A stretch of DNA of 64,000 nt, from positions 2,108,001 to 2,172,000 of the forward strand of contig OZ243932.1 in assembly GCA_965214035.1 (NCBI GenBank). The letters run 5' to 3'. Below, one piece after another: positions 1-8,185 of the stretch. The notes beneath the pieces are model-generated. The model saw only the letters and a program-made list of their open reading frames with translations. It was not told the DNA's origin and did not search any database. Positions within the stretch are counted from its first letter, which is position 1, and every line of letters begins with the position of its first letter. This stretch comes from JAJDYQ01 sp965214035. Its GTDB lineage: Bacteria; Pseudomonadota; Gammaproteobacteria; JAJDYQ01. Made by a program: the position numbers and the translations under genes.

Positions 1-1
1 A

Positions 2-397
2 CTGCGCTACGAGGCGTGGCCAAACTCGGCCTATGGCCCGTCGTTCAGTCTGCGCCATGAGTACGGCAATGCACCGGCGGCCAGTGGTCTGGATCGGTTG
101 TTGTCGGATTCATTGACGGATGCGCTGGAGGAAGAAGACAACCGACATACTGCTGCCGTATCGAGCCGCTGGACGCTGAAAGGCGAGTGGGGCTTTGCCC
201 TGACAGACGATGCCACCGGCATCCCCTATGCGAGCCTGTCGGCATCCGATGCGAAACGTGACCTGACCCTCGGCTGGCGTCTGTTGTCGAACCCGGCTGG
301 CCTGAAGTCGAAGCTGGATATCAAGGCCATCCGCCGCGAGAAAGATAATGCTGATCAAAATCATGGCATTGGCGCGGAATTAAGGCTATACTGGTAA
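2..397 (+). CDS. C-terminal part of an outer-membrane beta-barrel protein (5' truncated by window edge)
   Basis: The frame is open from the left edge and ends in TAA, giving about 131 residues. The residues alternate polar and hydrophobic with many aromatics, and the chain ends in ELRLYW. A terminal aromatic on a final amphipathic strand is the usual outer-membrane barrel (Bam recognition) signature. The missing N-terminal part could be an autotransporter passenger; the S8 protease at 38.7 kb also ends in a barrel-like region, but I see no clear close similarity between them. A strong hairpin terminator follows 42 bases downstream, so this is the last gene of its transcript. The family cannot be fixed from the fragment. 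Confidence 0.6.
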   Translation: MRYEAWPNSAYGPSFSLRHEYGNAPAASGLDRLLSDSLTDALEEEDNRHTAAVSSRWTLKGEWGFALTDDATGIPYASLSASDAKRDLTLGWRLLSNPAGLKSKLDIKAIRREKDNADQNHGIGAELRLYW

Positions 398-438
398 TGA
401 TCCTATTTTCAGCCGGTCACCTTACGGGAGCCGGTTGT

Positions 439-487
439 GCGGGGCCGGGCTCTCCTCTCTTGCATTGTTTTCCGGCCCCGCTCTTTT
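439..487 (+). terminator. Rho-independent terminator
   Basis: A perfect 10-bp stem (GCGGGGCCGG with CCGGCCCCGC) encloses a 23-base loop and is followed by TCTTTTT. It ends the transcript of the barrel gene and insulates the kinase gene downstream. Confidence 0.85.
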
Positions 488-627
488 TAATAAGCAGGCG
501 GTGCCCTGGATTCTCATTACCCTGTCCTGTTGTACCGATACATTCCGGCTTATGTGTGCCACCATCCCTGAAATAATGCAGGGTGCCCGGAAGTCCGGCC
601 TGTATGCGGGTATGGTCGCAGCCGGAG

Positions 628-633
628 TATAAT
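628..633 (+). promoter_or_regulatory. Candidate sigma-70 -10 box for the sensor kinase operon
   Basis: An exact TATAAT lies 28 bases upstream of the ATG at 661. No good -35 is visible at 16-18 bp spacing, so strength is uncertain. The box argues for the 661 start, because a start at 583 would lie upstream of the implied transcription start. Confidence 0.45.
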
Positions 634-660
634 AGGGCTGTATTCAAACGGCGGATTGGT

Positions 661-2586
661 ATGCGCTTACAGCAAGGCTTTTTCTGGTGGATTGCGGTCA
701 GTGCCGTGCTGCCGCTGACGCTGCTCATGCTGGGACTGATCCTGTATGGCGAGTGGTTGTATCGTGAACAGATTCACCGGGAAATTCGAGCCTCTCTTGG
801 CAATATAAGCGCTGGTATCGAGCGCAGCCTGTCTGGTGAGCGTGATATTATCCTGCAAATCGCCGGTTCGCCCGCCATGCGAGGCTATCTGCCGGTATTG
901 CAGGCAGTCGGTCGCGGACAGGCACCGACCGGTTTCCATTCCGAAACAGACCGTCTCAGTCGCTTTCTGTTGAGCTTTAATGACATTATTCGCGGGCAGG
1001 GGATTCTGCGGGTGCTCGATCTGTCGGGTAATACGCTTATCAAGATCAGGCTCGGACAGATTTCTCCACCATTGTTTGACGGGCTTCAGGATGTCCCCTA
1101 TGCCGAACCGGAGCGAGGAGAGGATATTGCCGGACTCGCCGACAGACTGGACGGGCTGAAATCCAATGAGGTGAGCTATATCAATCTGTTCAATCGAGAC
1201 GCCGAGCAGGCGCTGCTGGACGGGGTCGCACCCCTTGAGCTGGGCGGTGAGCGTGTCGGTTATCTGACCACCAGCCTGACTGGGCAGCAACTGGATTATA
1301 TTTTGCAGTTGGCACCGAGGCCGTATCATGGTCGCATCAGCCTTGTTGAGATCAACCCTGATACGCCGGATCAGAATGGTCGGGTTTTATATGATGATGA
1401 TCAGTCTTTGTTGTTTTCCGCGACCAGCGATTCGACGCGCTTTGTGCCTGATTCATTGCTGGGTGCCGTGCAGGATTATCCTGACGGCGAAATTCGTGAG
1501 GGACAAAAGACAGTGTATTTTTCCGAAATATTTCCTTATCCCGACAGGCTTTTAAGCTGGATCATTGGTATATGGATTGATGACAGCGAGGTCAACGAGC
1601 CATTCCAGCGTTTGCGCTACGGGGTGTTGTTGTTTTCTCTGGCCACCCTGCTGTTGAGCCTGTTTGTCGCCCATGTTGGTGCGGCGCGGATCGCGAGACC
1701 GGTTTCCCAGTTGGTGAAAAATTTCCGCGCCATATCGCGTGGCGAGCAGGCCATGGCCCTGTACGCACATGATACGGAGGAAATAGCAGAGCTAAGCACC
1801 GCATTCAATGATATGCAGGAAAATCTTGACCGCATCCAGCGTGAGCGCGACCGGGCCAAGGATATGGCCCTGCAAAACGCAAAACTGGCCAGTGTCGGGC
1901 AACTGGCGGCCGGTATCGGCCATGAGCTGAATAATCCATTGAATAATGTGATCTCGTATGCACGATTAATAGAAAAAGACCTGGCAGCCGGAAAGGCGGC
2001 AGACAGTCAGGATGTCATGGCCATCAGGGAAGAATGTGAGCGGGCATCGACGATTATTCGGGGCATACTGGATTTTTCCCGGCAGGTGCCGATCCATTCT
2101 GCGCCATTTGATATGCGGGAATGGCTGTCACAAACGCGGGCACTGGTATTATCGACAGCAGGCGACAGACAGCTCAGGATTGATATCGAGTGCATGAGTG
2201 GTTTCACGGTTTGTGGTGACCGGGGGCGACTGCAACAGGCATTGATCAATCTGCTGATGAATGCCGTGCAGGCCGGTGAGACAGGCAGTACGGTGGCAGT
2301 GACCGCCAGACAGATGGGAGATAATTATCGGCTCAGTATTTTTAATAGGGGACAGGGTATCAGTGACGATGCCATGGATCGCCTGTTTGAACCGTTTTTC
2401 ACGACCAAGAGTATCGGTCAGGGAAGCGGGCTGGGCCTGTCCATTGCCCTGGGCATTGTCGAGCAGCACCACGGTGCACTGCAACTTGAAAATATGATTG
2501 ATGATGGCGGCACAATCATCGGCGTTATGGCCACCATGGTTATACCGGTCAATCCGGTGGTGACCCAGGGAGAGTCTTCCGCATGA
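661..2586 (+). CDS. Membrane sensor histidine kinase, partner of the sigma-54 activator downstream
   Basis: This 641-residue kinase has TM helix 1 at about residues 8-30, a roughly 290-residue periplasmic region (probably Cache-like), TM helix 2 near 319-338, a HAMP linker (RIARPVSQL), a short coiled coil and then HisKA with phospho-acceptor H421 in GHELNNP. The ATPase domain shows the N-box (LINLLMNAVQA), FEPFFTTK and GSGLGLSIALG. The start at 661 is chosen because the first TM begins at once and a TATAAT precedes it; the open frame reaches back to 583. The stop overlaps the regulator start as ATGA, implying translational coupling. Its place before soxYZ suggests sensing of a reduced sulfur compound, by analogy with the sigma-54-dependent TspS-TspR pair of Acidithiobacillus caldus. 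The ligand is inferred, not seen. Confidence 0.9.
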   Translation: MRLQQGFFWWIAVSAVLPLTLLMLGLILYGEWLYREQIHREIRASLGNISAGIERSLSGERDIILQIAGSPAMRGYLPVLQAVGRGQAPTGFHSETDRLSRFLLSFNDIIRGQGILRVLDLSGNTLIKIRLGQISPPLFDGLQDVPYAEPERGEDIAGLADRLDGLKSNEVSYINLFNRDAEQALLDGVAPLELGGERVGYLTTSLTGQQLDYILQLAPRPYHGRISLVEINPDTPDQNGRVLYDDDQSLLFSATSDSTRFVPDSLLGAVQDYPDGEIREGQKTVYFSEIFPYPDRLLSWIIGIWIDDSEVNEPFQRLRYGVLLFSLATLLLSLFVAHVGAARIARPVSQLVKNFRAISRGEQAMALYAHDTEEIAELSTAFNDMQENLDRIQRERDRAKDMALQNAKLASVGQLAAGIGHELNNPLNNVISYARLIEKDLAAGKAADSQDVMAIREECERASTIIRGILDFSRQVPIHSAPFDMREWLSQTRALVLSTAGDRQLRIDIECMSGFTVCGDRGRLQQALINLLMNAVQAGETGSTVAVTARQMGDNYRLSIFNRGQGISDDAMDRLFEPFFTTKSIGQGSGLGLSIALGIVEQHHGALQLENMIDDGGTIIGVMATMVIPVNPVVTQGESSA

Positions 2587-3935
2587 CAGCAGATGTTTAT
2601 TTTGTTGACGATGATAAAAAGGCCGGAGAGCTGTTTTTGCGCTTCAGTAAGGATGCCTCATTTGCCGCCAGTGTATTCAGAAACACGGATGATGCCATAG
2701 CGGCATTTACAGAATGCCCCGCTTCGGTAGTAGTCACGGATCTCAGTATGCCGGGCAGAGATGGCCTGCAACTCATGCAGGAGCTTCTGCGCATGGCCCC
2801 CGATCTGGCCGTCATTATGATCACCGGATTCGCCACGGTCGATAACGCCATCGAGGCCATGAAGCTCGGCGCCGAAGACTTTATCCGCAAACCCTATGAT
2901 ATGGAGGAACTGGTGCTGCTGGTTGAGCGCTGCCTTGATAATGTCCACATCAGGCAGGAAAACCGTTTGCTGAAGCGGCAGCTTGACCGCGAAAGGGAGT
3001 ATCTGGGGATGATTGGCAAATCTCCGGCATTGAAGGCCATACAGGGCATCATCGAAAAAATTACCGATGTCCGCTGCCATGTCATCATTGAGGGCGAATC
3101 CGGAACCGGCAAGGAACTGGTTGCCCGCGCCATCCACGAACAGTCACTGGATGCCGATAAGCCGTTTGTCGTTATTGATTGCGGTGCCATGACAGAGTCG
3201 TTGCTGGAAAGCGAGCTTTTCGGACATGAAAAAGGTGCCTTTACCGGTGCCGCTCACAGTAAGCAGGGCTTGTTGGAACAGGCATCCGGTGGCACCGTTT
3301 TTCTGGACGAGATGTGTAATATATCAGATGCCATGCAGGTCAAGCTGCTGCGAGTGGTGCAGGAAAATCAGGTAACACGTGTCGGCGGCCTGAAACCGAT
3401 GGAGGTTGATCTGCGATTCGTCGCGGCAACCAACCGCAATCTTGAACAGATGATGGCAGATGGGCTATTTCGGAAAGATCTTTATCACCGCCTGCATGTC
3501 ATCAAAATACGTATGCCGGCGCTGAGGGAGCGTAAGGACGATATCCCCATGTTGGTGGAAAATTTTATCCGGCAGTTTTCTGATCGATACCACCGTGATG
3601 TGCAAGCGTTCAATTCTCAGTCCATGCAGTTGTTTATGAGCTATCACTGGCCCGGCAATATCCGGGAGTTGAAAAACATTGTCGAACGTCATGTGGCTCT
3701 GGCAGAGCCGGGAAAACCGATGAGTGTTGATGAATCGGTCATCTGTGACCCACCTGCAGACTCTGTCACGGCAATGCCCGCCGGTCTGCATGGCTGGCCT
3801 GATCTGAAAACCCTGGAGCAGAACTATATCCAGGCCGTGCTCGATCATGTCGGTGGTAACCGTGAAAGGGCCGCGCAACTGCTCGGCATTAACAAGTCAA
3901 CGCTGTGGCGAAAACTGAAGCCGACCTCCCGGTAA
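2583..3935 (+). CDS. NtrC-family sigma-54-dependent response regulator
   Basis: This 450-residue protein has three classical modules. The receiver has acidic residues D9-D11, phospho-acceptor D53 (VVVTDLSMPG) and K103 region (FIRKP). The AAA+ domain has Walker A GESGTGKE at 171-178 and the sigma-54 contact loop GAFTGA at 218-223. The C-terminal Fis-type helix-turn-helix is GNRERAAQLLGINKSTLWRK. It overlaps the kinase gene by 4 bases. The next gene, soxY, has a -24/-12 promoter with two upstream dyads that are the obvious binding sites for this activator. The family uses ATP hydrolysis to open sigma-54 holoenzyme complexes. Control of soxYZ is an inference from gene order and sites. Confidence 0.93.
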   Translation: MTADVYFVDDDKKAGELFLRFSKDASFAASVFRNTDDAIAAFTECPASVVVTDLSMPGRDGLQLMQELLRMAPDLAVIMITGFATVDNAIEAMKLGAEDFIRKPYDMEELVLLVERCLDNVHIRQENRLLKRQLDREREYLGMIGKSPALKAIQGIIEKITDVRCHVIIEGESGTGKELVARAIHEQSLDADKPFVVIDCGAMTESLLESELFGHEKGAFTGAAHSKQGLLEQASGGTVFLDEMCNISDAMQVKLLRVVQENQVTRVGGLKPMEVDLRFVAATNRNLEQMMADGLFRKDLYHRLHVIKIRMPALRERKDDIPMLVENFIRQFSDRYHRDVQAFNSQSMQLFMSYHWPGNIRELKNIVERHVALAEPGKPMSVDESVICDPPADSVTAMPAGLHGWPDLKTLEQNYIQAVLDHVGGNRERAAQLLGINKSTLWRKLKPTSR

Positions 3936-3957
3936 AAACTGCCGACGCACATTCCAG

Positions 3958-3974
3958 CATTGCAGTTTGCAATG
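3958..3974. promoter_or_regulatory. Upstream activator site 1 for soxY (dyad CATTGC-N5-GCAATG)
   Basis: A perfect 6-bp inverted repeat, CATTGC AGTTT GCAATG, lies about 98 bp upstream of the -24 element. Its centre is 32 bp (about three helical turns) from the second copy, as expected for enhancer sites of an NtrC-family activator. Confidence 0.65.
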
Positions 3975-3989
3975 GATCGTCGACAGGAT

Positions 3990-4006
3990 GATTGCCGTTT
4001 GCAATG
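3990..4006. promoter_or_regulatory. Upstream activator site 2 for soxY (dyad ATTGC-N5-GCAAT)
   Basis: The second copy reads GATTGCCGTTTGCAATG and shares ATTGC-n-GTTT-GCAATGG with site 1. The two copies sit on the same helical face and upstream of the -24/-12 promoter. Confidence 0.65.
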
Positions 4007-4071
4007 GTCGGTGCAGAATAAAATGGCGCCGCATAACAGTAACTTATTGATTCTATTGCCAATAATTATTC

Positions 4072-4087
4072 TGGCTCAGATTTTGCT
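4072..4087 (+). promoter_or_regulatory. Sigma-54 (-24/-12) promoter of soxYZ
   Basis: TGGCTCAGATTTTGCT matches the consensus TGGCAC-N5-TTGCW at all positions but one, with exact GG-to-GC spacing. Transcription would start near 4098, giving a leader of about 47 bases that contains the soxY ribosome site AGGAG at 4131-4135. The preceding gene encodes a sigma-54 activator. Confidence 0.75.
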
Positions 4088-4144
4088 GTGTGTTATGCGA
4101 ACATTAGTGTTCAACAATTCCATAGTAATCAGGAGTTTTCATCA

Positions 4145-4612
4145 ATGACGATAAAACGCAGGATGTTTTTGAAAGGTTCTCTGGCAGCCGGCACGGTAAG
4201 CGCCGCCGTCAGTGCTGGCCTTTTGGCCCCCGGTCCGGTACTGGCGGCCTGGAATAAAACGGCTTTCGAGGCCAAGACGGTTGAGGATGCGCTGCAAAGC
4301 ACCGGCCTCTCCGATGCGGCCGATTCCGGCGACATCAAGATCAAGGCCCCGGACATCGCAGAAAACGGTGCCGTGGTGCCTGTAACGGTCTCTGCCGGAA
4401 TGGAAGGCGTGGAAACCATTGCGATTCTTGCATCAGGTAACGGTGTACCTCTGACTTCCAGCTATACGCTGGGTCCGGGTGCCGATCCTTTTGTATCTAC
4501 CCGCATCAAAATGGCCAAGACGGGCGATGTTGTCGCCGTTGTCAAAGCCGGCGGTCAAGTTTACATGAGCAAGAAGGAAGTCAAGGTAACCATCGGTGGT
4601 TGTGGCGGTTAA
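4145..4612 (+). CDS. soxY: Sulfur carrier protein SoxY
   Basis: SoxY binds sulfur intermediates covalently on a C-terminal cysteine during periplasmic thiosulfate oxidation, in complex with SoxZ. This 155-residue protein has a Tat signal (RRMFLKG then a hydrophobic stretch ending near LAAW) and ends in the diagnostic GGCGG carrying the substrate cysteine. The start at 4145 is set by AGGAG nine bases upstream; an upstream in-frame ATG at 4088 would fall inside the promoter. soxZ follows 45 bases later with its own AGGAG. No soxXA, soxB or soxCD lies in the window, so the rest of the pathway must be encoded elsewhere. Confidence 0.95.
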   Translation: MTIKRRMFLKGSLAAGTVSAAVSAGLLAPGPVLAAWNKTAFEAKTVEDALQSTGLSDAADSGDIKIKAPDIAENGAVVPVTVSAGMEGVETIAILASGNGVPLTSSYTLGPGADPFVSTRIKMAKTGDVVAVVKAGGQVYMSKKEVKVTIGGCGG

Positions 4613-4657
4613 TCCCGACCTGACCTTATTATTAATTGATATACAGGAGCTGCAATA

Positions 4658-4975
4658 ATGGCTAAGAAGTCTATCAAGGTACGTGCAAAGGCCAAGGGTG
4701 ACGTTACAACAGTAAAATGTCTGATCAGCCACCCCATGGAAACCGGCCTGCGCAAGGACAAGAAAACCGGCAAGGTAATCCCTGCCCATTTTGTACAGGA
4801 GGTAGTCGGTACGCATAATGGCAATACTGTTCTGGCTGCGCACTGGTCCGGCGGTATTTCCAAGAACCCTTATCTGTCATTCAAGTTCACCGGTGCCACG
4901 TCAGGCGACACCCTGAACGTGAGCTGGACGGATAACAATGGCGGAGGCGATTCCCTCGACGCCAAAATCAAATAG
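4658..4975 (+). CDS. soxZ: Sulfur oxidation protein SoxZ
   Basis: A 105-residue, all-beta SoxZ that forms the SoxYZ carrier heterodimer in the periplasm. Recognisable features are the start MAKKSIKVRAKAKGDV, the ISHPMETG stretch and the conserved HFVQEV and NPYLSFKF segments. There is no signal peptide, as is usual because SoxZ is co-exported with Tat-targeted SoxY. A strong ribosome site (AGGAG) precedes the ATG. A terminator hairpin begins 25 bases after the stop, so soxYZ is a two-gene transcript. Confidence 0.95.
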   Translation: MAKKSIKVRAKAKGDVTTVKCLISHPMETGLRKDKKTGKVIPAHFVQEVVGTHNGNTVLAAHWSGGISKNPYLSFKFTGATSGDTLNVSWTDNNGGGDSLDAKIK

Positions 4976-4999
4976 ATTTTCATTGTTTGATTTTTCCGG

Positions 5000-5036
5000 A
5001 AAAGCCGTATGGTGGCAGGCACCATGCGGCTTTTTT
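5000..5036. terminator. Terminator of soxYZ, possibly bidirectional with cbbR
   Basis: The stem AAAAGCCGtATGGTG pairs with CACCATgCGGCTTTT around a 5-base loop and ends in a run of six T. The A-rich left arm gives a weaker terminator for the leftward cbbR transcript. Confidence 0.85.
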
Positions 5037-5152
5037 GATCGGCCAGAAAGTACTCTTCCTCTCCCGCCCCGGCCGTCAAAGCGAAAGTGGTACCGCTACT
5101 GCTCTCAGGGGAGATTGTTCACGGAACAGGGACATCCGGGCCGTAACGCTAT

Positions 5153-6175
5153 CTATCGATGAGGCTCGACGCCGAAAATCCGGGGCCATTTTTTTCGCAT
5201 TTTATCTCTAAGCTCCGGTTCATTTTCGGTAGCGTATTTCAAAAAGGTCTTTGCCGTCAGGGAGAGTTCTCTGCCCTTTGGATAAACGATGTACCACTGG
5301 CGCAAGATCGGGAAACCCTCAACATCCAGAATTGTAACCGGACTGTCCTCGCCATCCAGTGTCATAGTGTGCAGAGACAGCACCGATAGTCCCAGGCCAC
5401 CGACAATGGCATGTTTAATTGCTTCGTTACTGCCCAGTTCCATGCGCACTTTAAGTTGTAGATCCTTCGCCCTGAACACTCGCATCATGGCATCCCGAAT
5501 ACCTGACCCCGGTTCGCGAATAATAAAGGGTTCTCTGGCAATTTCTTCCAGGGGAATGTTCTTTCTGATGGCAAGCGGATGGTCGCGTGGCGCAAGGACA
5601 ACCAGCGGATTCGGTGAAAACGGGTGCATCTCAACATCAACTTCATAGTCTGACATCTGACCGAGAATATACAGGTCATCCCTGTTATCCAGCATCCGTT
5701 CGATAACACGTTCACGATTAGTGACCTTGAGCGATAGATCAATGCCTGGATACAACCGGCTGAATTCACCGAGCACTTCAGGTGTAATATATTTCGCCAT
5801 GGTAATCCCGGAAATACGCAGGCGACCCCTTTTCATTCCCTTGAGGTCATCTATTTTCATCTCCAGATTCGACAGGGCATCAAATATCCTGTTACAGGCA
5901 TCATAAAGCTCGTGACCGGCCTCTGTCGGTACAACATTCCGCCCGACATGCTCAAACAAAGGCAGGCCTATGGCACCGACCAGCTTTTTGATCTGCATGG
6001 AAACGGTGGGTTGCGTCAGAAACAATTCTTCGGCAGCACGGGTAAAACTGCTGAGGCGAACAATGGCCTCAAAAACCTGAAGCTGACGCAGCGTGGCATG
6101 ACGAATCAGATGGTTCGGCATGTTAACGCTCTGGACACCATCCCGATCTTCCTGTGAAGAAGTTGTGCTTTTCAC
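5153..6175 (-). CDS. cbbR: LysR-type regulator CbbR of CO2 fixation
   Basis: A LysR-family protein with an N-terminal winged helix (TLRQLQVFEAIVRLSSFTRA, then TQPTVSMQIKKL) and a periplasmic-binding-like effector domain. The helix resembles CbbR/RbcR proteins, which control Calvin-cycle genes in response to metabolites such as RuBP or NADPH. Two starts are possible: GTG at 6175 with a GAGAG-like ribosome site (340 residues), or ATG at 6121 (322 residues, closer to the usual length but without a clear ribosome site). It lies at the downstream end of the carboxysome cluster on the same strand, not divergent from cbbL as is common. Specificity for cbb is inferred from location and resemblance. 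Confidence 0.82.
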   Translation of the reverse strand: MKSTTSSQEDRDGVQSVNMPNHLIRHATLRQLQVFEAIVRLSSFTRAAEELFLTQPTVSMQIKKLVGAIGLPLFEHVGRNVVPTEAGHELYDACNRIFDALSNLEMKIDDLKGMKRGRLRISGITMAKYITPEVLGEFSRLYPGIDLSLKVTNRERVIERMLDNRDDLYILGQMSDYEVDVEMHPFSPNPLVVLAPRDHPLAIRKNIPLEEIAREPFIIREPGSGIRDAMMRVFRAKDLQLKVRMELGSNEAIKHAIVGGLGLSVLSLHTMTLDGEDSPVTILDVEGFPILRQWYIVYPKGRELSLTAKTFLKYATENEPELRDKMRKKWPRIFGVEPHR

Positions 6176-6268
6176 TCCATTCTCTCAATATGCGGCTATT
6201 GGCTGCAATCAATGGATACCCGTCTATCAGCCAAATGACCGGTGACCATTTAGTGGCGCGGCCAATAA

Positions 6269-6511
6269 TTAATCCGGCCAGACACGGCCTTTACTTTGAT
6301 ACGGGTCTGTAATGGCTTGTGATGAGGTCACCGGCTTTCCTGCCGAAGCCTTTTTAGAGGTGGTTTTTTTTGCAGCAGCTTTTCTGGCTGTGGTTTTTTT
6401 CTTTGCGGTCGGCGCGGTTGACCGGGCCGAAGTCTGATTTGCCTGTGTACCGGCTCTGGTTTTCTTCATCGAACTCATCAGCATCCGGCGGGTTTTGTCT
6501 GTATTGCTCAT
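6269..6511 (-). CDS. mcdB: Carboxysome positioning adaptor McdB (alpha type)
   Basis: An 80-residue, highly basic, low-complexity protein rich in Lys, Ala, Thr and Ser, predicted disordered, that ends in GRVWPD. A short disordered chain with a near-terminal invariant Trp, directly after a ParA-like gene beside a cso operon, is the description of alpha-McdB. Its start overlaps the mcdA stop as ATGA, so the two are translationally coupled. McdB links carboxysomes to the nucleoid-bound ATPase McdA and stimulates its ATP hydrolysis. The assignment rests on context and the C-terminal tryptophan motif, because such proteins have little conserved sequence. Confidence 0.82.
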   Translation of the reverse strand: MSNTDKTRRMLMSSMKKTRAGTQANQTSARSTAPTAKKKTTARKAAAKKTTSKKASAGKPVTSSQAITDPYQSKGRVWPD

Positions 6512-7134
6512 AATAATTTAATCTCCTTGATTAATTGTTCCATTTCTTCTGAGGCAATGCGCCCCAGACTGCCCATTTGAAATACGGTTTTACCATGTAA
6601 AATACTATGCCGATACACCGCCCGGCGGGTTATCGCGGTATCCGCGACCGGCAGATCGATTTGCTGCAGTGCCTCGCGTACAAGTTTTGACATGGTCGTT
6701 CTTGCTTCCGCCTGATTAATTACCAGCATGGATTTCCGTGATGGATTAACTTCCAGTGAATCCTCAATTGCCCGTTCAATATGTACAGTTGCCCACAGGT
6801 CCATAGGTGACGGCTGCACAGGTATCAGAACAATATGACAGAATTTGAGGGCCACATCGGTTTGGGGCGCATGCACCGATGGCGGACAATCTATGAAAAC
6901 ATGGTTGAATGTCCGCTGCAGATTACCGATCTGCTGGTGTAAGTCGTTTTCTGCCCGAAAAACAGGAATGGTATCATCATTCGTCGATATGGCACACCAC
7001 TGCAAAGATGAACCCTGTGGGTCAGCGTCAACCAGTGCTGTTGGTGAATCCCGATTAAACCTGGAAGCCAGATTAATACTCAACGTTGTCTTGCCTGCGC
7101 CCCCCTTATTACCAGCTATTGCAAATACGGACAT
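6508..7134 (-). CDS. mcdA: ParA-type ATPase McdA, carboxysome distribution
   Basis: A 208-residue MinD/ParA ATPase with the deviant Walker A KGGAGKTT at residues 10-17, the switch region DADPQGSSLQW and the Walker B-like HVFIDCPPS. The family binds nucleoid DNA non-specifically in the ATP state and forms gradients that space cargo; McdA spaces carboxysomes with McdB. It starts 8 bases after acRAF and overlaps mcdB. It is clearly distinct from the chromosomal ParA at 54.5 kb. Confidence 0.88.
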   Translation of the reverse strand: MSVFAIAGNKGGAGKTTLSINLASRFNRDSPTALVDADPQGSSLQWCAISTNDDTIPVFRAENDLHQQIGNLQRTFNHVFIDCPPSVHAPQTDVALKFCHIVLIPVQPSPMDLWATVHIERAIEDSLEVNPSRKSMLVINQAEARTTMSKLVREALQQIDLPVADTAITRRAVYRHSILHGKTVFQMGSLGRIASEEMEQLIKEIKLL

Positions 7135-7142
7135 GGAGCAAC

Positions 7143-7415
7143 CTAACCTTCCACTTTTTCCACTTTGTCAGCAAACCCATCAAGCTGTTGTGCAAAACGG
7201 CGTTGATCATCGCCAATGACTTGCTCGCCGTCGTTCAGGTGGATGGTGATATTGACATAGTTTTTGGCAAAGCCCATGTCGGGATACAGGCCTTTTTCTT
7301 CAGACAGTTCAGCGGCAAGATCAAGAAAGTCGCGCAGGGCTGCGTAATCCCGGAACTCGTATCGCTTTTCCAGACGTACCGGTCGGATACGCTCCCGCCA
7401 TTCTTGTGTCATCAT
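7143..7415 (-). CDS. Alpha-carboxysome RuBisCO assembly factor (acRAF, PCD-like fold)
   Basis: A 90-residue member of the pterin-4a-carbinolamine dehydratase-like family. The stretches LEKRYEFRDYAALRDFLD, YPDMGFAKNYVNITIHL and QLDGFADKV fit the family. In alpha-carboxysome clusters this homologue acts as an assembly chaperone for form IA RuBisCO rather than as an enzyme; the usual dehydratase HHP motif is not present here. Two adjacent ATG codons open the gene. It lies between the bacterioferritin-like gene (43 bases) and mcdA (8 bases). Confidence 0.85.
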   Translation of the reverse strand: MMTQEWRERIRPVRLEKRYEFRDYAALRDFLDLAAELSEEKGLYPDMGFAKNYVNITIHLNDGEQVIGDDQRRFAQQLDGFADKVEKVEG

Positions 7416-7458
7416 ATCCCTGCCTTAGCCAATACACTGCGACTCCGATATTACCCGA

Positions 7459-7896
7459 TCAGGAAACTTGCCCCAGCCATTCCGCCAGTGATCGCCCATG
7501 CTCTCTTTCCTCCTCAAGCAACGCTTCAAATAATAAACGATCATCCTGGCTGCCGGCTCTGGAACAGTGCGCTACTGCGCTTTCATACAGCGATATCAGC
7601 TCCATTTCAAATGCACAGTCATGTTCAAGCAACTGCCGGAGGTTCTGTCCGAGCTTTACCGGTCGCAACTGTGAGGCATTCGGAGCAACCCCAACCGCCA
7701 GCATCCGGCTGATAATGCGCTCTGCGTGAGTCAGCTCTTCCGCTGCTTCCGTACGAAATCTGCTGGCCGCTTCATCCAGGCCCCAGGCTGCCGCAAGTCT
7801 GGACTGCGTGGTGTATAACTGAACCGCAGAAAGCTCCAGACTCAACGCCCGACCAAGATAGCCATAAATATGCTGCTCCGTGTTTGCCGTTAGCAT
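7459..7896 (-). CDS. Bacterioferritin-like four-helix protein of the cso operon
   Basis: A 145-residue four-helix ferritin-like protein. Likely diiron ligands are the Glu of LSLELSAV, EELTHAERI (an ExxH pair), the Glu of CAFEMELISLYE and EEEREHG. A bacterioferritin-like gene follows csoS1 genes in Halothiobacillus-type clusters, with unproven function (iron storage or redox protection). Its ATG lies inside the stop region of the disrupted csoS1 copy (ATGCTAA), so its translation was probably coupled to that gene; the frameshift upstream may therefore lower its expression. Confidence 0.85.
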   Translation of the reverse strand: MLTANTEQHIYGYLGRALSLELSAVQLYTTQSRLAAAWGLDEAASRFRTEAAEELTHAERIISRMLAVGVAPNASQLRPVKLGQNLRQLLEHDCAFEMELISLYESAVAHCSRAGSQDDRLLFEALLEEEREHGRSLAEWLGQVS

Positions 7897-8139
7897 GACA
7901 ACGAACCGAATAAATGCGCAGCCAACAGGCCGTCACTGGCACTCCCGCAGGCATCTGCGCCGGCACGAACCGCCGCATTGACTGCACCGGTTTCACCGCG
8001 AACCAGAACCACCAACAAACTCACGCCCCGTCAAATGTACTTCCACAGCTTTTGTCATTGCATTCACCACCTCAACAGCGGGAACCAAACCGTGCGCTTC
8101 AATCATACCCGGCATAACGCCATTCATGTTATCGGCCAT
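7890..8139 (-). pseudogene. csoS1: Second csoS1 shell-protein gene, broken by a 14-base deletion
   Basis: It starts MADNMNGVMPGMIEAHGLVPAVE after a good AGGAG site and follows CsoS1 as far as REFVGG. The frame then shifts and stops at 7993. Aligning the DNA with the intact copy shows 14 bases missing between short ACC repeats. The original frame resumes afterwards (LVRGETGAVNAAVRAGADAC) and runs to a TAA at 7890-7892 overlapping the bacterioferritin start. The BMC fold would lose its second strand and the pore-lining region, so no working hexamer is expected. The tail after ADAC is also more diverged than in the intact copy. Confidence 0.85.
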
Positions 8140-8185
8140 GGCCTGCTTCTCCTGTGAACCTGTATGGGCTAACAACCACCGTTTA

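Noticed and set aside
583..660. Upstream start for the sensor kinase
   Set aside because: The 26 extra residues are Arg-rich and not protein-like, and a TATAAT box lies inside them; ATG 661 opens directly into the first TM helix.
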